NCBI GenBank assembly: GCA_013396635.1
Contig: WBMW01005677.1
Span: 1-64,000 of the forward strand
Source: Penelope pileata
Taxonomy: Eukaryota > Chordata > Aves > Galliformes > Cracidae
Direction: 5' to 3'
DNA length: 64,000 bases
Position numbers and translations under genes: made by a program. The notes under the pieces are model-generated. The model was not told the origin of the DNA, made no database searches, and worked only from the letters and a program-made list of their open reading frames with translations. Positions 1 to 10,850 of this stretch are shown here, piece after piece (the first letter of the stretch is position 1; the number at the start of each line of letters is the position of its first letter).

Positions 1-37
1 GCAGCGGCTCTTCAAAACCCTGTGGGGGTTGTATGTC

Positions 38-57
38 TTTTATTTATTTATTTTTAT
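38..57. repeat. (TTTA)n simple repeat
   Basis: Several tandem TTTA units near the left edge, slightly imperfect. Confidence 0.8.
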
Positions 58-117
58 CCCTCCCCGGGCTCTGGGTAGTTAAAAACTCGTCTTTTCCCGT
101 GCGTATCTACACGTAGG

Positions 118-141
118 GGAGAGAGAGAGAGAGAGAGAGAG
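118..141. repeat. (GA)n microsatellite
   Basis: An uninterrupted run of about eleven GA dinucleotides at the edge of the CpG-dense segment. It is likely to be length-polymorphic. Confidence 0.95.
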
Positions 142-149
142 GCTATTTG

Positions 150-420
150 TGATTAAAGTCTCATGGCCGCGTGCAAACAACCCCCCCGCGTTGTATGGTT
201 TATGCTGAGGAGATGGTGGGTGCGGGTGGGGACCTCCTGGAGATGCTGTCATCGCTGCTCCGAGCGGGTGGCAGCCGGTGTCACGCAGGGATAGCGGGCG
301 TGTTGCTTCAGCAGCCGGCCCCCGTCACCCTGTCCAGGCAGCCTGTGGCGTTAGCAGTGGGTTTGTCTCCTGGAATGCCCGCTGAGGGCCTCACGTGCAG
401 GGGAACAGGTAAAGTGCTGC
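150..420. promoter_or_regulatory. CpG-dense stretch, probable CpG-island shore
   Basis: By eye there are roughly 17 CpG dinucleotides in about 250 bases, many more than in the AT-rich, CpG-poor sequence that follows. Vertebrate CpG islands mark promoters and first exons. With the CARMIL1 exon 2 about 2.7 kb downstream, this is best read as the downstream edge of the CARMIL1 promoter island. No coding first exon is recognisable within it. Confidence 0.45.
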
Positions 421-1031
421 CTTAAGGACAGATGGAAACAGATCTGTCAGGCAACAAGGTGCGTGTTGCTTGGAGTCTAGCTCTAGCAAACATCACCTCC
501 TTCATTTACCCTGTTGCTTTGCCTTCCATTGCTTCAGTCAGTGCTTTGGCTGGGAAACAGTTTTAACGTTTACAAAATATTGGCAGAAATCTGTTTGGAA
601 AGCTGCAGTTGTCACACGTATTTTTTCTCTGTATAGATAAAATAGCTTTATTTTGTGGTCCTTTTAATGTGCATACTGTGGGGTTACTGGCTGTGATCTG
701 TGATCTGACTGCTGAGAAGCCATGAGCTAGGAATAGCTGTGGTTAAACCTGCAAACTTTTTTTTTTTTTAAATACATTTGAGATACTGTTTAAATATATT
801 GAAGACGCTGATACAAGATAGCACTTGTTGTGCATCTGCACTCTGCCCCAGCACACCGCTGGTGGGCTGTGGTGTGTGTTAAGGGCAAGAGCAAAGCTGA
901 GCATCCTTGAGCATCTGAACACGTACTATCCTCTGCTGGCTTTGGCAATTGTCAGAAATGCCCCTTGGCCCAGTCCTGGTGCCCTGTGCCCACCCACCGG
1001 GCTGCTCATGCTCCCTGTGGGTGCATGGATC

Positions 1032-1127
1032 TGTTCCTGTGTGACCTGCTGTAGGGAACTGCTTTGGCAGGGGGCTGGGCTCGATGACCTCCAGAGGTCC
1101 CTTCCAACCCCTGTGATTCTGTGATTC
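1032..1127 (+). mobile_element. CR1 LINE, 3' end fragment
   Basis: The sequence shows the typical CR1 3' end: a GCAGGGGGCTGGGCTCGATG block, then CCAGAGGTCCCTTCCAACC, and a closing GTGATTCTGTGATTC octamer-type tail. Only about the last hundred bases remain, as is usual for 5'-truncated CR1 copies in birds. The left limit is approximate. Open frames over it on both strands are not genes. Confidence 0.85.
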
Positions 1128-2623
1128 ACATGAGTTGGTTTGATTTCCTGTAGCATTTTGATTTCCCTGTGTTAAAAGGTAACTTTATAAACAGACTTTT
1201 TGGAATAACCTCTGCTGCGAGAACAGGACGGAAGGATGTGCCTTAAAGCTCAGTGATTGTGGGGGGAGGTGTTAAACTGGGAGCAGGAATGTCTGAGCTG
1301 CAGTTTTTGTTGTTACTCACTTCCTGTGTGACCTTTGTCATGTCACGTTGGTCACAGTCCTCAAAAAAATAAAAATCATTAGAAAAAAATCCCTCTATTC
1401 ATGTTGGCTTACCTGGATCTGCTCCTCCGAGGTGCTGGTGTCTGCAGGCAGCCACTGGCATAAAAAAATGATCAAGTGCTTGAAACTAAGAGCCTTAACT
1501 TCATGTTTCCAGCCCCTGAGCTGCCAAATTACTTTGCAAGTCCACCTGTCGCCAGTGCATACAGAAGAGTCCTCAGTCACATGGGATAAACCTGTGCAAC
1601 TTAAGGCTTCTCACAGAACCATCTCCAGCCCTTCAGGCAGGTACAGCCCAAGCATGAGCTGACGCCCTCGCACCTGGCTGAGCCCTCGGCCCTTCCTCTC
1701 CCCATTGGTGCTGCAGTAACTGCAGAACTGGGCGAGAGGAAGTCTCAGAAAGCAGCTCCAACCACCGAGGGGGAGGATGAGGCCGGACTTTCCCCCAGCA
1801 CTGCTACCTGGCTGCCTGGCTCCCTCCCCAGCAGCTCCCCGGGAGCGCTGGCAGCCTGCCATGGGGCTGCCTTCCTGGGCTGGCGGCTGCTGGGGAGCTT
1901 TTGTTTCCTGATAGGAAAATCAAAATTTCTGAGGAAAACTGTCCCGTTTGGCAGAAAGAACTCCTCCTGGCAGAGATCTGCACTGACCAGGCTTATTTCT
2001 GACCTGTGTGCCCTTCTGCCCTGTGAGCAGGGCTCCTAGGCTTGGTGTTTGAACAAACACTGTCAGGCTATCAGGTGAGAATTGTGCAGGAAAGCTGAAG
2101 TACTGTAATGAAAGGCCTTAGGAAGAGCCTGCTATCTTCACTTTTAGCCTTTAACCTTCAGCCTGAACAAGGGCCAAGTGTGTGCATCTGGGGAGGGCGG
2201 AGGGTTGCCTTTTAGTTTTTTTCCTGTGGGAAATAGGTTAATGTGTTTAAAAGATTTCTTTCCCATTCCGCGTCTGAGGGGGCTGGGGAATGAAATGTAT
2301 GCAAGGTGCCAAATTGGCTCTTCCAGACGAACTCCTCTGTTTATCTACCACTTCCATCAGTGTTAGTTGTTGTGTAAGCTTTCTGACGTGGTTCCATGTG
2401 TGTACGTTCCCTTCAGGCCAGGGTTCAAGCCCTTAGGGAAAGGCTGGTTCACTTGGTACTTGGCAGACTGTCTATACATGTGTATGTCTACACGTGTGAA
2501 AAATGATGGCAATTAATGTAACGTTGATGTTGGCACTGTGAGGTGGCTGCGTTGTCGTCAGGTCTTGGGCTGAGAGCAGCGCTGCCTTCCCCAGCGCCTG
2601 CTGCATGGCTCTCAGGTGTCAGT

Positions 2624-2639
2624 GGTTAGGGTTAGGGTT
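2624..2639 (+). repeat. Short interstitial telomere-like repeat
   Basis: GGTTAGGGTTAGGGTT holds two full TTAGGG units plus flanking partial units. It is too short to be a real telomeric array and may be chance. Confidence 0.6.
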
Positions 2640-3123
2640 GCTTTGCGTCGCATCTGGAATGTGCCAAGCACAAAATGTACAAACACTTGGTTTTCCATCA
2701 CCTGACCCATTTAGCTTCCTGACAGTAACAGGAAAAGGCTAGCATTTCTGTAATACAAGAAGTTAATTGGCTTTAGTGAGCTTTTCAGGTGCAAATAATA
2801 GCAAGTGAGGAATTTGCTGTATTTTCCCTGAGCAGAGCTAAGCAGTGCTGGGGCTTGTCTTGGGAATGCTTTTGATGTGTAGAACTGGAAAGAAATACAA
2901 AATAATGCTTAGAATACTGGCATATGAAATATCTAATCCTACCATAGTAGATGTAAATTACTGTGTGGTTGATGTACTTCTTATAAAAGTTATATGTGTT
3001 AGGTGGTGGTTGGTACTGCTGTGTGTGCACGAGACTTCAAGCAACATAGCTGTGAGCCTTCCTGAAAATGGGACTAGGAAATCTTCTTCCTTCTCACGTT
3101 GACACTGAAGATATTTCATTAAC

Positions 3124-3142
3124 ATGTTTTCTTTTATTTCAG
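3124..3142 (+). promoter_or_regulatory. 3' splice site and polypyrimidine tract of CARMIL1 exon 2
   Basis: The tract TGTTTTCTTTTATTTCAG is almost all pyrimidine and ends in the invariant AG directly before the exon. Its position fixes the exon start at 3143 and the split first codon. Confidence 0.85.
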
Positions 3143-3240
3143 AAAGCGTCAGGGATGTTATTGGGAGGAAAATCAAAATTTCAGTCAAGAAGAAAGTCAA
3201 GCTGGAAACCAAGGGAGACAAAGTGGATAACAAAATATTG
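3143..3240 (+). CDS. CARMIL1: CARMIL1 (LRRC16A) internal exon, probably coding exon 2; N-terminal PH-like domain
   Basis: Seen: a pyrimidine-rich tract ends in ATTTCAG at 3142, an open 98-base exon follows, and a consensus GTAAGT donor begins at 3241. The first two bases finish a split codon (Glu if the upstream exon ends in G), then 32 whole codons run to the donor, so the exon is phase 1 at its start and phase 0 at its end. The peptide contains DVIGRKIKISVKKKVKLE and then KGDKVDNKIL. Known: this is the start of human CARMIL1, about residues 14-46, with only small changes (Ile/Val, Lys/Arg, Val/Thr, Glu/Asp, Val/Ile). CARMIL1 binds actin capping protein and weakens its hold on filament barbed ends. 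Its non-canonical PH domain helps bring it to the leading-edge membrane, ahead of leucine-rich repeats, a dimerisation region and a C-terminal capping-protein-binding region. As I remember them, CARMIL2 and CARMIL3 differ strongly here, so CARMIL1 is preferred. The rest of the gene lies outside the window. Confidence 0.9.
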
Positions 3241-3246
3241 GTAAGT
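3241..3246 (+). promoter_or_regulatory. 5' splice donor of CARMIL1 exon 2
   Basis: GTAAGT is the full consensus donor. It follows a TTG leucine codon, so the exon closes on a codon boundary. Confidence 0.85.
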
Positions 3247-3410
3247 ACAATAGACTGAGCGATTCCACTTGTGGAGGAAAAGCCAGTGTCTTTCCAGAAG
3301 GCATTAGTTCTTCTCTTGGGAGATTCCTTGAACTTTTTGTGTCCCATTGGACACACAATACCACTTATTTCCTTACTTTCTTGCTAGCTTGCATAGTAAG
3401 TTGGTGTGCA

Positions 3411-3426
3411 GTGTGCACGTGCACAC
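3411..3426. repeat. Perfect 16-bp palindrome with central CACGTG
   Basis: GTGTGCACGTGCACAC equals its own reverse complement and contains an E-box core (CACGTG). It lies about 170 bases after the CARMIL1 exon 2 donor. About one such palindrome is expected by chance in 64 kb. Confidence 0.7.
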
Positions 3427-6299
3427 ACGTTTAGCACTGGCGTATTCTGCAGAGTAAGGGCACGATGTTGTGGATTGATGCTAAGATTAGTTATTAGAAT
3501 GTGTTCTAGAATAATTTGCTGCCTTTGCTGGTGAGGTTTCCCCTTTGCATCAGTAAGAATTTTGAGTGGACAAGAAATGGAAAATGAAGCATGTAGAATT
3601 ACGTGTCTTTTGAGAATCTCTTGAAGTTGTTAGGCAGTGAAGAATGACTGCAAAGCTGTTGTGCTTTTTAAACTCAAACGGCTATTTATACTTTCTAGTG
3701 TTCTCTTAAGTCATTATCTGCGTTTTTAAAAGAAATGCTTACTGTGTGGGATCCTCCATTGTCATTCCTAAAACTGTAGTGGGGGGAAGTGTCAAATTAA
3801 TGTCACTTAAGTATGCTTTCCTGTTTTGTCAAGAATAGTTTTGCTGGTCTTTCTTGATAAGAAGAAAGCTGCAGTAATGAGCTGGTTTGCGTGCATACTA
3901 TCTCAAATACTTGGATGTGCAAAAAGAGATGGAACTTCATTTCTTCTTTCTTTTGATACCACTGTATCCAGAGAATAACAAATGCAAATGACTACAATGC
4001 TGCTGTGATATCTTGCAAGATGTTTTAAATTTGGTCTTTTGCATCAATAAGAATACTATTGCATATTTGAAAGTTTCATTGTCAAGACCTTGGTAGAGAT
4101 TTTAGGTGCCCTCCTCATGTCAATAGCCTGTTTTCTTGTTAAAAACCACAACTTATTAATCAGTTCTGATTATCTTCATAAAGTACATATTGCTTGTCCC
4201 AGGGCAGTAAAACTGTTGATGACAGTCTGTCTTTCAGTGAGAGCTGCTACGAAAGGAATTTGAAATATTTTCTGCATAGTATCTACCCATTTTATTTATA
4301 GCTCCTGGCTTAACAGTTTGTTTCTATGCTGAAAATAGGTTGAGTATGTGAATGTTGATTGATCATCTCTATTTATTTGAAAGCCACGTTTACAGGGAAG
4401 GCTGACAGCTTCACTGAAGCAGTAACACTTGATTGACTTTTTGACTTGTACAGAATCATTACTGATATCAATAGTGAAATACATTGTGGAAGTACTATGG
4501 TACTGTTCTGATCTGGTGGGACCAAAAGAATGTCAGGCTTTGAATCCTCAGTGAAGCTTCTGAGGTACGTACCGCTCAGCAGTGAAATGCCTTGATGTGA
4601 TGACTCAGATCATTTTTTCCCCTGTAATCTCCTAAGCTCTCAGGTGGGAGACTTTCATCTTTTATGGCTAGAAAGGTACTGAAAGGGTGGGAACCTCTTG
4701 AAGGGGTTCACAACTTTTCTGAGCAGCTCTTGTGTGCTTGCATGCTGCCTTCAGTATACAGGATAAGTCTTTCAAGGATATGAAGGGTGTGTTGTCTGGT
4801 AGAAAGGTTTATTCTTTGATGCAACCATGCAGAAGACTTGTATTGCAAAAGGAGAGAAGGCTTTCATAGTTAGGAAAACTGACTGTTGGCTGCTGGGGCT
4901 GGATTTCATTTTCTCCTGCTACAGTGTCCCTGTGTGAAGCAGTACAAATCACTAATGTCATTTTTTATGATGTTTCTTTACCTGTATACATGTATCTTTA
5001 TTTTATGTGGTTTTCTTCCGGGAAGTGCTGAGTGCTCTCTGCAGTGGCTGAGCCCAGTGGGGGCTGTGGTTTCTTTTTAGTGCAGCTACACCTTGAGCGC
5101 CTCAAATGAGTGGAGACTTTTTGGCCTTACCGTGCCTGCGTACTCTCATTTCTTGCCTATGATGCAGAGGAGATGAACTCTCCTCTCCACAATAGAGTCT
5201 GAAAATAAATAACCTTGCTTCAGAAACATGCAGGCACTTTATGCTAAATACCACCCAAAAAAACCTCCACCCAACAAAATAAATAATTGTTGTACTCCAA
5301 GCTAAGATTTAAGGGCATTCAACAAATAATACATACGGCTGCTCTCTGTCCAGTGCAGATAAAAGTGAGCACTGACTTGCTGTGCCATAAGTGAGCGTGT
5401 CACACTGAATGCTGAATGAAGTGTTGGTGGCAAAAGCAATTCAGTAATTAAAGTCTGTACCTTAAGTGTGTGCACCAGAGGGCTCTAATATGATTGCATG
5501 GGGGAAGCCTTCTTGCCAGTACTTTTTGACTCCCAAGAGCTTAGTTTTGAAATGTTAATATTCTTCTAAGAAAGGCCTCTTGAGTTCACATGTAGAAATT
5601 AATTGTTTTGATATTTAGATTAAGATTTTATTAGTTGTTGGGTGTTTACAACCAAACTAACCAGCACGCATTGGATTCAACGCTTAGTAAGTAGAAAATC
5701 CAGTTCCTCTTGGAGTAGCTAGCCCCAGTGCCATGATGGAAGGTACTTAAGGTTTTAGAGGAGGTTGATGGCAGAGGCTGAGTGATCTCTTGTCCTTCCT
5801 TCCTAGGTAAATTCAACAAAATCAGTGACACTTTGAGAAAGGGAGATTATTTTTAAAAGGCTGCACTTCGCATATAGCTGTAAAAGCACTTGACCTCTGG
5901 CTCTGTTATTCACGGTGTATTCAAGATACAAAGTGCTAGAATATGGATATAATCATTCACTTCAGTCAAGTCTGTGCTCTAGCAAATTCCTCTGATAATT
6001 AAGATGAAAATTGGAATCTGAGACTAAAGAAAAAACTGCAAAAAAACAGATGTTGCTTAAGATGAGGTCCCTATATTAAGATGGTGAAATTGGTGGATGA
6101 AGTCTGTGCCTGCCTTAAGGTAGCTTTAGAATCTTGGATTTGGATGCCAGAGTTTGGAAATTATGACTTGGGAGTTTTGATATAAGACAGATTCCTCAGC
6201 CAGCTTGCTGCCTTAGTAATCTCAATTTGCAGTTATTTAGTTTTTCAATTAGTCATAATGATACAAACCAGAAAGCATGGCAAGAGCCTTATTTGGCTC
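3427..6299. other. Intronic DNA without recognised genes
   Basis: AT-rich unique-looking sequence. I saw no CR1 tail, no exon-like block and no long microsatellite. Open frames here are under 70 codons and without recognisable domains. Confidence 0.6.
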
Positions 6300-6965
6300 T
6301 GGTCTGATGTGTTGTATTTGGCTACAGGTGTGGAGGCTGCCAGCTGGTGTCCAACCCTGAAAAGCCAGTAACCAACTTGAAAAACCAATAACCAACTTCA
6401 CTTGCTTGAGGACTCGCCTGAAGCCAAGTAGGGTGAAACCTCAGCCCAATCCAAGTCTTCCTTCTATTGTGGTAGTAGAGCCAGGGTGCCATGAGGGAGG
6501 GTTGAGGAACACCAGATATAGAGAAATCCCTGAACAAGCTGCAAGGGCAGGCTGCTGTGCAGGGCTCCCATCATACTGAAGCAGGGCTGTGGATGGTGGC
6601 CAGGGGCAGCCGTGGTCCAGTGACCAACAACAGGTCCCTAGAGCCAGGGCAGACCCAAGGCTGAGCCAAGGAGTCAGATCAGTGGGCTGGGGTCAGCTGA
6701 GAAAGGGTCCAGGCTCCAGCTGAGACCAATGACTGATGCGTAAGTGCTGATCTGGAGCAATGATGGCTCCCAGGTCAAGGCTTCAGCCAGCCCTTCGCCA
6801 GCAGCTAGAGTCCAACTGTGCCATCTCAGGACCAGACTGCAGGCAGCCAAACCCCAGCAGAGCCTCTGGCACACACCCACAGTGGGCTCTGAGTTCCCTC
6901 TGTCCAATGAGAGTGCTACAGCACGCCTGGAATGGCCTCAGCCACAGCTGATGGGTGTGTAGAGG
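6300..6965. repeat. GC-richer block, candidate old unclassified repeat or insertion
   Basis: Composition changes sharply: the + strand becomes rich in C, A and G (many CCAG, CAGC and CCAAG words), nearly free of T runs and low in CpG, between AT-rich flanks. It begins near a 20-bp tandem duplication. Overlapping open frames on both strands (for example 6674-6907 and 6744-6962) have no recognisable domain. I cannot assign it to a named family; limits are approximate. Confidence 0.35.
6359..6398 (+). repeat. Two-copy 20-bp tandem repeat
   Basis: GAAAAGCCAGTAACCAACTT is followed directly by GAAAAACCAATAACCAACTT. The copies differ at two positions. Confidence 0.9.
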
Positions 6966-9900
6966 TCTAAGTTGTAATGATAACACTGTTGGTTTTGTTT
7001 TGGCACTATAGGGGATGCCTTGGTTTTTTGCATGGTGCCTTGTCCGGGAGAAAAATGTCAGTGTTGTTTTTTAACCCAGAGTCCTTGGTGATTATCAGAT
7101 TATCATCCACAGACAAACTCCAGTAGGAGACTGGGCTTCTTGTGTTCAGCATTCATGGTGCTACTCTTTTCCCCTCAAAATCTGAGGTATCTGTAGTGTT
7201 TTGATGAATATTTCCCATTGCAGTTTCTTCCTATCATATTTGCTATAATTAATACCAATCATTGAGAAGTGCTGATTGTAAGATAAAGGCAATATAAGCA
7301 CATCTGACCAGGTTATTATAAAATACTTCTGGTTTTAGGAGTGATTCATGATGGACAGATATTCCAGGGTCCCTCTCAATTCTTTTCCCCTTACTATCAA
7401 TAAAAGGGAATAATTACAGCCTAGTTTCCTTTTTGATCAGTTTTCCTTTCCGAAATAAATCTCATACTTCCTGCAAACAGCTGTGCTCTCTGTGTGGCTG
7501 TTCTATTGTGTTTTTTGTTTTTGTTTTTAATGTTTTCCTAACCTTAGGGTCAAAATAGTGTGGTGTGATGTAGTAACCAAGAGCACTTTATTAGGAAATC
7601 CCATGGAGGAATCTCAGTTACACTGTTGCCCCCAGGTCATTTACATTCTCCTTGTTAAAATATCGCACTTCTACTTCTGGAACCCTGACAGTTGCTTTGG
7701 CAGGTGGCTCTCCTTGAAATAATCTATGTGCTCAACATGGATTTACTGAGAGTAATTTGTTTGTCCTTGTCACTTTTTTTGGGGGGTGTATGTTGCCAGA
7801 GACTTTGAAAGCAAAATTTCTAGTTGACTCCTGTCGAATAGATTTATATTCATTGTGTGCACATGGCTTGTGTTCTACTTCTAAAGACTGAGTGGTAAAG
7901 AGTGAAATTCTATTAAAAAATAAAACAAAACGAAGAACTGTATTTACTTTTCAAGAAGCAGCTATGGCCATCTTGTGCACTGTCCATGTGTCTGCTTGAC
8001 CAACCTGCCTGGATTTACTGAAGCAGCTGAGAGAAGCTGAGCTGCTGCGCCTGTTCAGCTGTAAGGATATCTTTATAGGTTAGGATACCCACATAATCTC
8101 TGGGTGGAGGCAGTAGTATTTTGAAAAGCCAAAACTATTTTGAGATGAAAAGCTCTGGCGCTTGTGTCCTATTGCTCATCTTTTGTCTTGATTCATCGAT
8201 AGTTTTCTATTTGAATGGAGATGAATTTCTGTATCCATCTAGGTGCCTCCTTGCCTTCAAAATATTCACTTATATTAAATCACTGAGACATGAAGCTCAC
8301 AGGGCTGTCCAAGGTTGGTTTAGCATAAAACGTGTGCGATCTCGCACTTTATATCATGACAGCTGGTGTGTGATACTGATCTTAAATATGGACATTCTTG
8401 TAGGATAATGGCATTTCCTCTTCCGAGCCCAGAACGTTGAGTGTTATGACATATATCTTAAGTGTGTATTTATGAATATGAAAGGAAGTAGGTGTCGGTA
8501 CATTCCTTGTGTCAGAAATAAGGAGAGGTAGAGTAATCAAAAATATGTGAAAATGTATTTTAATCAGTTTCTAAGATACCTCTTCAAAAACAATTGAACT
8601 GTGGCCAACAAGGTTGCTGCGGACAATGGAATAATAAGAATACTGCTGGAAAGAGAACTGATTAATCCAGCTGTATTATTATGCAGTTAATTGGTTAATG
8701 CAGTTGTACACAGATTTGTTAACATAGTTGTACATAGTCCCAAAATAAGAAATGTTTTCAAAAAAGGTTCTTTTCTGTGCAAGTTTTAAATAAATTACAT
8801 ACACATCATACCAGTGCTGATATGCGATGCTTGGGAGGTTTTACACACTTAACATTCTGATGTTGTGATAGTGCATGCAAATGTTAAAATCATCTTTGTT
8901 GAGAAATTCCACTTCCAGGAAGGGAATCTGGAGTTAACCAGCTGGAGAGAAATGCTGCCCTTTTCTGTGAGTTGTTGGGGCTGAAGAATTTTATTTATTT
9001 CCTCAGTTTCTGCCTAATCCTCAGTTCCTCCTTCCTGTTTTCCTTGTCCCCCTCCCCTTCCTTATTTCTAGTGTCTCCCCATTGCAGGAAGAACCATGTG
9101 TATTGTGTTTAAATTGGTGTTGACACACTTGTGTAGCCTTTTAGGATAATAAGAATAAGAATAAACTGTGAGGCAGTGCTTGGGCATTCTGCTCCTGTCC
9201 CTCAGGTTTGTCTGCCTTAAGGGTAAGCAGTAATCTACTCTCTTAATTAAATTGGCCTTTGACCAAACCCAAACAGTCCTTCTTCTTTGGCTATTCAAGC
9301 AAAAATGCAGATTTTCTACAGTCCTGGCACTTCTGTGTCATTTTGAGTGCAGCTCTGCCTGGAGCTGTATGCCTTCTTTGACACTTGGTTCAAGCACAGC
9401 CAATTTTGTGCACGTTGAGATTATAGGGCATTCTTAAATTCTCTGTAGTGCATGCTTTGGGAGGGTAGTATTATGACCTCATCAGAAGAGCAGCTTGCTT
9501 GCACTTGGGTTTCTTTAATTTTGGACAATTGGTACACACAGGAAAAGGTAAGGAAAGGTGACTGAGCTTTCACTGCCCAGAAAGCAGCAGCCTTTGTTCT
9601 GTCTCAGGTACTTTGCACTCACCTCCACGCCTGTATCCTTATCTGTGCTCTGGAAGGAGGAAATGTAAACATTGCCTCACTCTTGGAGGCTTCTGGTTTT
9701 CTGTTTGCAGCACTGCCAGCTCTCAGGAAAACAGGAGTGGTGGGAAGCAGGACTCCACTATGGCTCTGAATGGCTCATAGGATCTTTCCTTCTATCAATT
9801 TTTCATAACCCAATAAAATAATCTGGTTTTTAAACCGTTGTACTCTTTCTATTTCTTTTGCTGAATATATAATGTACCAAAGTGGTTTGCTAATGTACTT

Positions 9901-10187
9901 CTGTTTCCAGAGTGCCTGACTCCCTGCCACCATAATTTATGAAATGGAACCTTTCTAAGTGAGGATTTGCATTGAAATCTGTGCATGAAAGTGGCAGAGG
10001 AGTGAATATTACATGTAATTTCCAAAAGCTTGGAATAAAAAATAGAAAATGAGCATTAGGGTCAAATTCTTTTCTCCGTCGCTCTTCTCCACTGATGGCT
10101 GGTTTTTCAAGAAGGAGAAGACTTGGAAGGGAACAGAATATGTGCTGTTTGGTGGACCAATATAAATGCAAAAATCTTGTCAGTGTG
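6966..10187. other. Intronic DNA without recognised genes
   Basis: AT-rich sequence with short T runs (near 7511-7528 and 7776). Around 8640-8740 there is a cluster of TTAAT words and two near-identical AGTTGTACA segments. No exon, RNA gene or mobile element could be supported. Confidence 0.6.
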
Positions 10188-10202
10188 TATATATATATAT
10201 AT
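10188..10202. repeat. (TA)n microsatellite
   Basis: About seven TA units following GTGTG. Confidence 0.9.
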
Positions 10203-10498
10203 GTCTATCTTTTACTCTCATGGCTTGCTTTGTCTGCCTGGAGATGCTTACTCAAAGACAAGACTTCTCACCCGTGGAATGTGGTTCACTTTACTGTAAG
10301 TGATGTGGGGGATGCCGTAAGCTTGGAAAAGGCCACGAGGTCTGCTAATTGAAAAGCGAGTGTGACGCCTGGTGAAAAGTGCTTCTTGTTGCTCAGAGCC
10401 CCTCTCTTCAGCCATTGCTCTGATGGATTTGGGGAATGTCACCAATTTGTCTGATTATTGAAACATTTCCTTGGGATCACCTACAATTGTGCTTCATC

Positions 10499-10525
10499 TT
10501 TTTTTTTTTTTTTTTTTTTTTTTTT
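10499..10525. repeat. Poly-T tract next to an unresolved base
   Basis: 27 consecutive T residues, with an N at 10529. The ambiguity is probably a sequencing problem after the homopolymer. Confidence 0.95.
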
Positions 10526-10544
10526 CTCNCTGGCAGTGGTAATT

Positions 10545-10850
10545 TAAATCTGTGTAAGGTAATTACAGGCGCAGTATGTAAAATTATTTGTTAACTATAA
10601 TTGCTGCTAAACGTGCTTCGTATTGCTGCTGCAGTCCCCAAGCAGATTCCTGCCCTTGTTCCTGTCTAATCGCTCCTTATTTCCGAAACACCCGCTCTGC
10701 CACAACTCACGAGTGATAGCTTTTTGTTAATGATACATTCCTTAATTTGAACCGTTAAGATGATAAACTGTGAAAATTTAATTACAAAAGCCACGGCCTG
10801 ATAACCCAGTGCTCCTGAAACAGCCTCCGTGAAGTTAATTGCCCTGCTCA
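10545..10850. promoter_or_regulatory. Candidate conserved non-coding element (enhancer-like)
   Basis: After the poly-T tract the sequence is complex and free of repeats, with several homeodomain-type TAAT cores (GGTAATTAC, GTTAATGAT, TTTAATTAC, GTTAATTGC), and lacks a long open frame. This look is common in vertebrate intronic enhancers. Conservation itself is not seen here and is inferred. Confidence 0.3.

Larger units (their letters stand above)
1..3142 (+). other. CARMIL1: CARMIL1 intron 1, 3' part
   Basis: This stretch precedes the recognised exon and ends in its acceptor. I see no earlier exon that could supply the first dozen or so residues of CARMIL1, so exon 1 is inferred to lie upstream of base 1. 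The interval holds a TTTA repeat, a GA microsatellite, a CpG-dense stretch in the first 420 bases, one CR1 tail and a short telomere-like repeat. The rest looks like ordinary unique intronic DNA. Small open frames (for example 171-425 and 1348-1662) lack splice context or known domains. Confidence 0.75.

Noticed and set aside
10499..10529. Poly-T as a reverse-strand poly(A) tail of a retrocopy
   Set aside because: No AATAAA-type signal or parent-like sequence on the reverse strand next to it. The simple homopolymer explanation suffices.
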